A DNA stretch of 5,396 nt from Bacillota bacterium (GTDB lineage Bacteria; Bacillota; Clostridia; Lachnospirales; Lachnospiraceae). The stretch lies in contig JAEXGM010000203.1 in NCBI GenBank assembly GCA_023450835.1, positions 1 to 5,396 on the forward strand, read 5' to 3'. Shown here piece after piece: positions 4,968 to 5,396 of this stretch. Positions within the stretch are counted from its first letter, which is position 1. Every line of letters starts with the position of its first letter. The notes below the pieces were generated by a model, which ran no database searches, had not been told where the DNA came from, and saw nothing but the letters and a program-made list of their open reading frames with translations. Position numbers and translations under genes: made by a program.

Positions 4968-4996
4968 TTGACAATTATATCATAATAGTATATTAT
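4968..4996 (+). promoter_or_regulatory. Strong rubrerythrin promoter
   Basis: A perfect -35 TTGACA (4968-4973), a 17-nt spacer and TATTAT (4991-4996, 5/6) make a near-consensus sigma-A promoter, the best in the window. Transcription should begin near 5003, giving a leader of about 50 nt. Such strength fits a gene that is tightly repressed and then expressed at high level. Confidence 0.78.
4982..4996. promoter_or_regulatory. Candidate PerR operator at the rubrerythrin promoter
   Basis: ATAATA and TATTAT are perfect arms around GTA, 15 bp in total. They fill the second half of the promoter spacer and the whole -10 box, so a protein bound there would exclude polymerase. The overall size and AT pattern resemble a PerR box, but the 7-1-7 register is not matched base for base. 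The left nine bases recur inverted at 5012-5020. Confidence 0.4.
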
Positions 4997-5051
4997 TTTT
5001 TCAATAACAGTTACTATTATTAAATATTAATTATCGAAGGAGATTATTACA

Positions 5052-5396
5052 ATGAAGAAATTTGTCTGTCAGGTATGTGGTTATGTTCATGAAGGAGATT
5101 CTGCACCGGAGCAATGTCCCGTTTGTAAGGCACCCTCTGCTAAGTTCGCTGAACAAAGCGAAGATTTTTCCTGGGCTGCCGAACATGTAGTTGGGGTTGC
5201 ACAGGGTGTAAGTGAAGATATCTTAAAAGATTTAAGAGATAACTTTAACGGAGAATGCTGTGAAGTAGGCATGTACTTAGCGATGGCAAGAGTGGCACAT
5301 AGAGAAGGATATCCTGAGATTGGTATGTATTATGAAAAAGCTGCTTTTGAAGAAGCAGAGCATGCTGCTAAGTTTGCAGAGCTTTTAGGCGAGGTA
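5052..5396 (+). CDS. rbr: Rubrerythrin with N-terminal rubredoxin domain (reverse rubrerythrin), 3' end outside the window
   Basis: The first 115 residues of a non-haem iron peroxidase. Residues 1-35 are a rubredoxin-like Fe(Cys)4 domain: CQVCGY (Cys6, Cys9) and CPVCK (Cys22, Cys25). A four-helix ferritin-like domain follows from about 40. The first diiron-ligand helix contains GECCEVGMYLAMA (67-79, Glu68/Glu71). The second carries the ExxH motif in FEEAEHAAKF (Glu101, His104). The remaining helices, with the second ligand pair, lie past the edge; the family is about 180 residues. Having rubredoxin first defines the reverse rubrerythrins, which in Clostridium acetobutylicum act as NADH-linked H2O2/O2 reductases and belong to the PerR regulon. 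The start is fixed by AAGGAG (5037-5042) 9 nt upstream. The frame is open to the last base. The consecutive Cys69-Cys70 pair is unusual to my eye. Function is confident; partners are inferred. Confidence 0.93.
   Translation, partial: MKKFVCQVCGYVHEGDSAPEQCPVCKAPSAKFAEQSEDFSWAAEHVVGVAQGVSEDILKDLRDNFNGECCEVGMYLAMARVAHREGYPEIGMYYEKAAFEEAEHAAKFAELLGEV

Noticed and set aside
5087..5272. 61-codon minus-strand frame antisense to rubrerythrin
   Set aside because: It is the shadow of a well-supported rubrerythrin gene.
1..5396. New defence or mobile system in this window
   Set aside because: Every gene belongs to a known housekeeping or stress family, with normal lengths and motifs. There are no transposase, integrase, phage, toxin-antitoxin or CRISPR features and no abrupt composition change that I can see.

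Overview
The window reads as an ordinary chromosomal segment of an anaerobic Gram-positive Clostridia member, most likely in or near Lachnospiraceae. This is an inference from several things: the moderately AT-rich composition with very AT-rich intergenic regions, strong AGGAGG-type ribosome binding sites, a DUF951 gene, and a PerR gene followed by a rubredoxin-first rubrerythrin, which is a typical clostridial oxygen-defence set. I see no mobile element, CRISPR array, tRNA or rRNA. I also find no convincing new multi-gene system. The most interesting material is in the intergenic control regions.

Layout, left to right. Positions 1-46 hold a short hairpin after the end of the first gene. A 2-nitropropane dioxygenase / nitronate monooxygenase-like flavoprotein lies on the minus strand (47-1099) and ends in an unusual cysteine cluster. 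A gene-free gap of about 370 bases follows (1100-1471); it holds the terminator of the next minus-strand gene and a possible long-range pairing. An alpha/beta-hydrolase (acetyl-esterase type, minus, 1472-2296) is divergent from a ROK-family, fructokinase-like sugar kinase (plus, 2459-3334). The kinase and the small minus-strand DUF951 gene (3408-3614) converge on a two-stem bidirectional terminator. DUF951 is in turn divergent from a haemolysin-III/PAQR (TrhA) membrane protein gene (plus, 3770-4441). The DNA between those two is dense with palindromes and a 16-bp direct repeat laid over two overlapping promoters. The peroxide-sensing repressor gene perR (plus, 4505-4906) and a rubrerythrin gene cut by the window end (plus, 5052 to edge) complete the segment.

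Functional reading. The right third is an oxygen/peroxide-defence unit. PerR is expected to repress its own gene and the rubrerythrin (an NADH-linked peroxidase in clostridia) when its metal site is intact, and to release them on peroxide exposure. An imperfect 7-1-7 inverted repeat just upstream of perR and a 6-3-6 palindrome overlapping the rubrerythrin -10 box are candidate operators. The esterase and the sugar kinase are consistent with intracellular handling of (acetylated) plant-derived sugars, but they are divergent and their link is only positional. The flavoprotein's physiological substrate cannot be read from the sequence.
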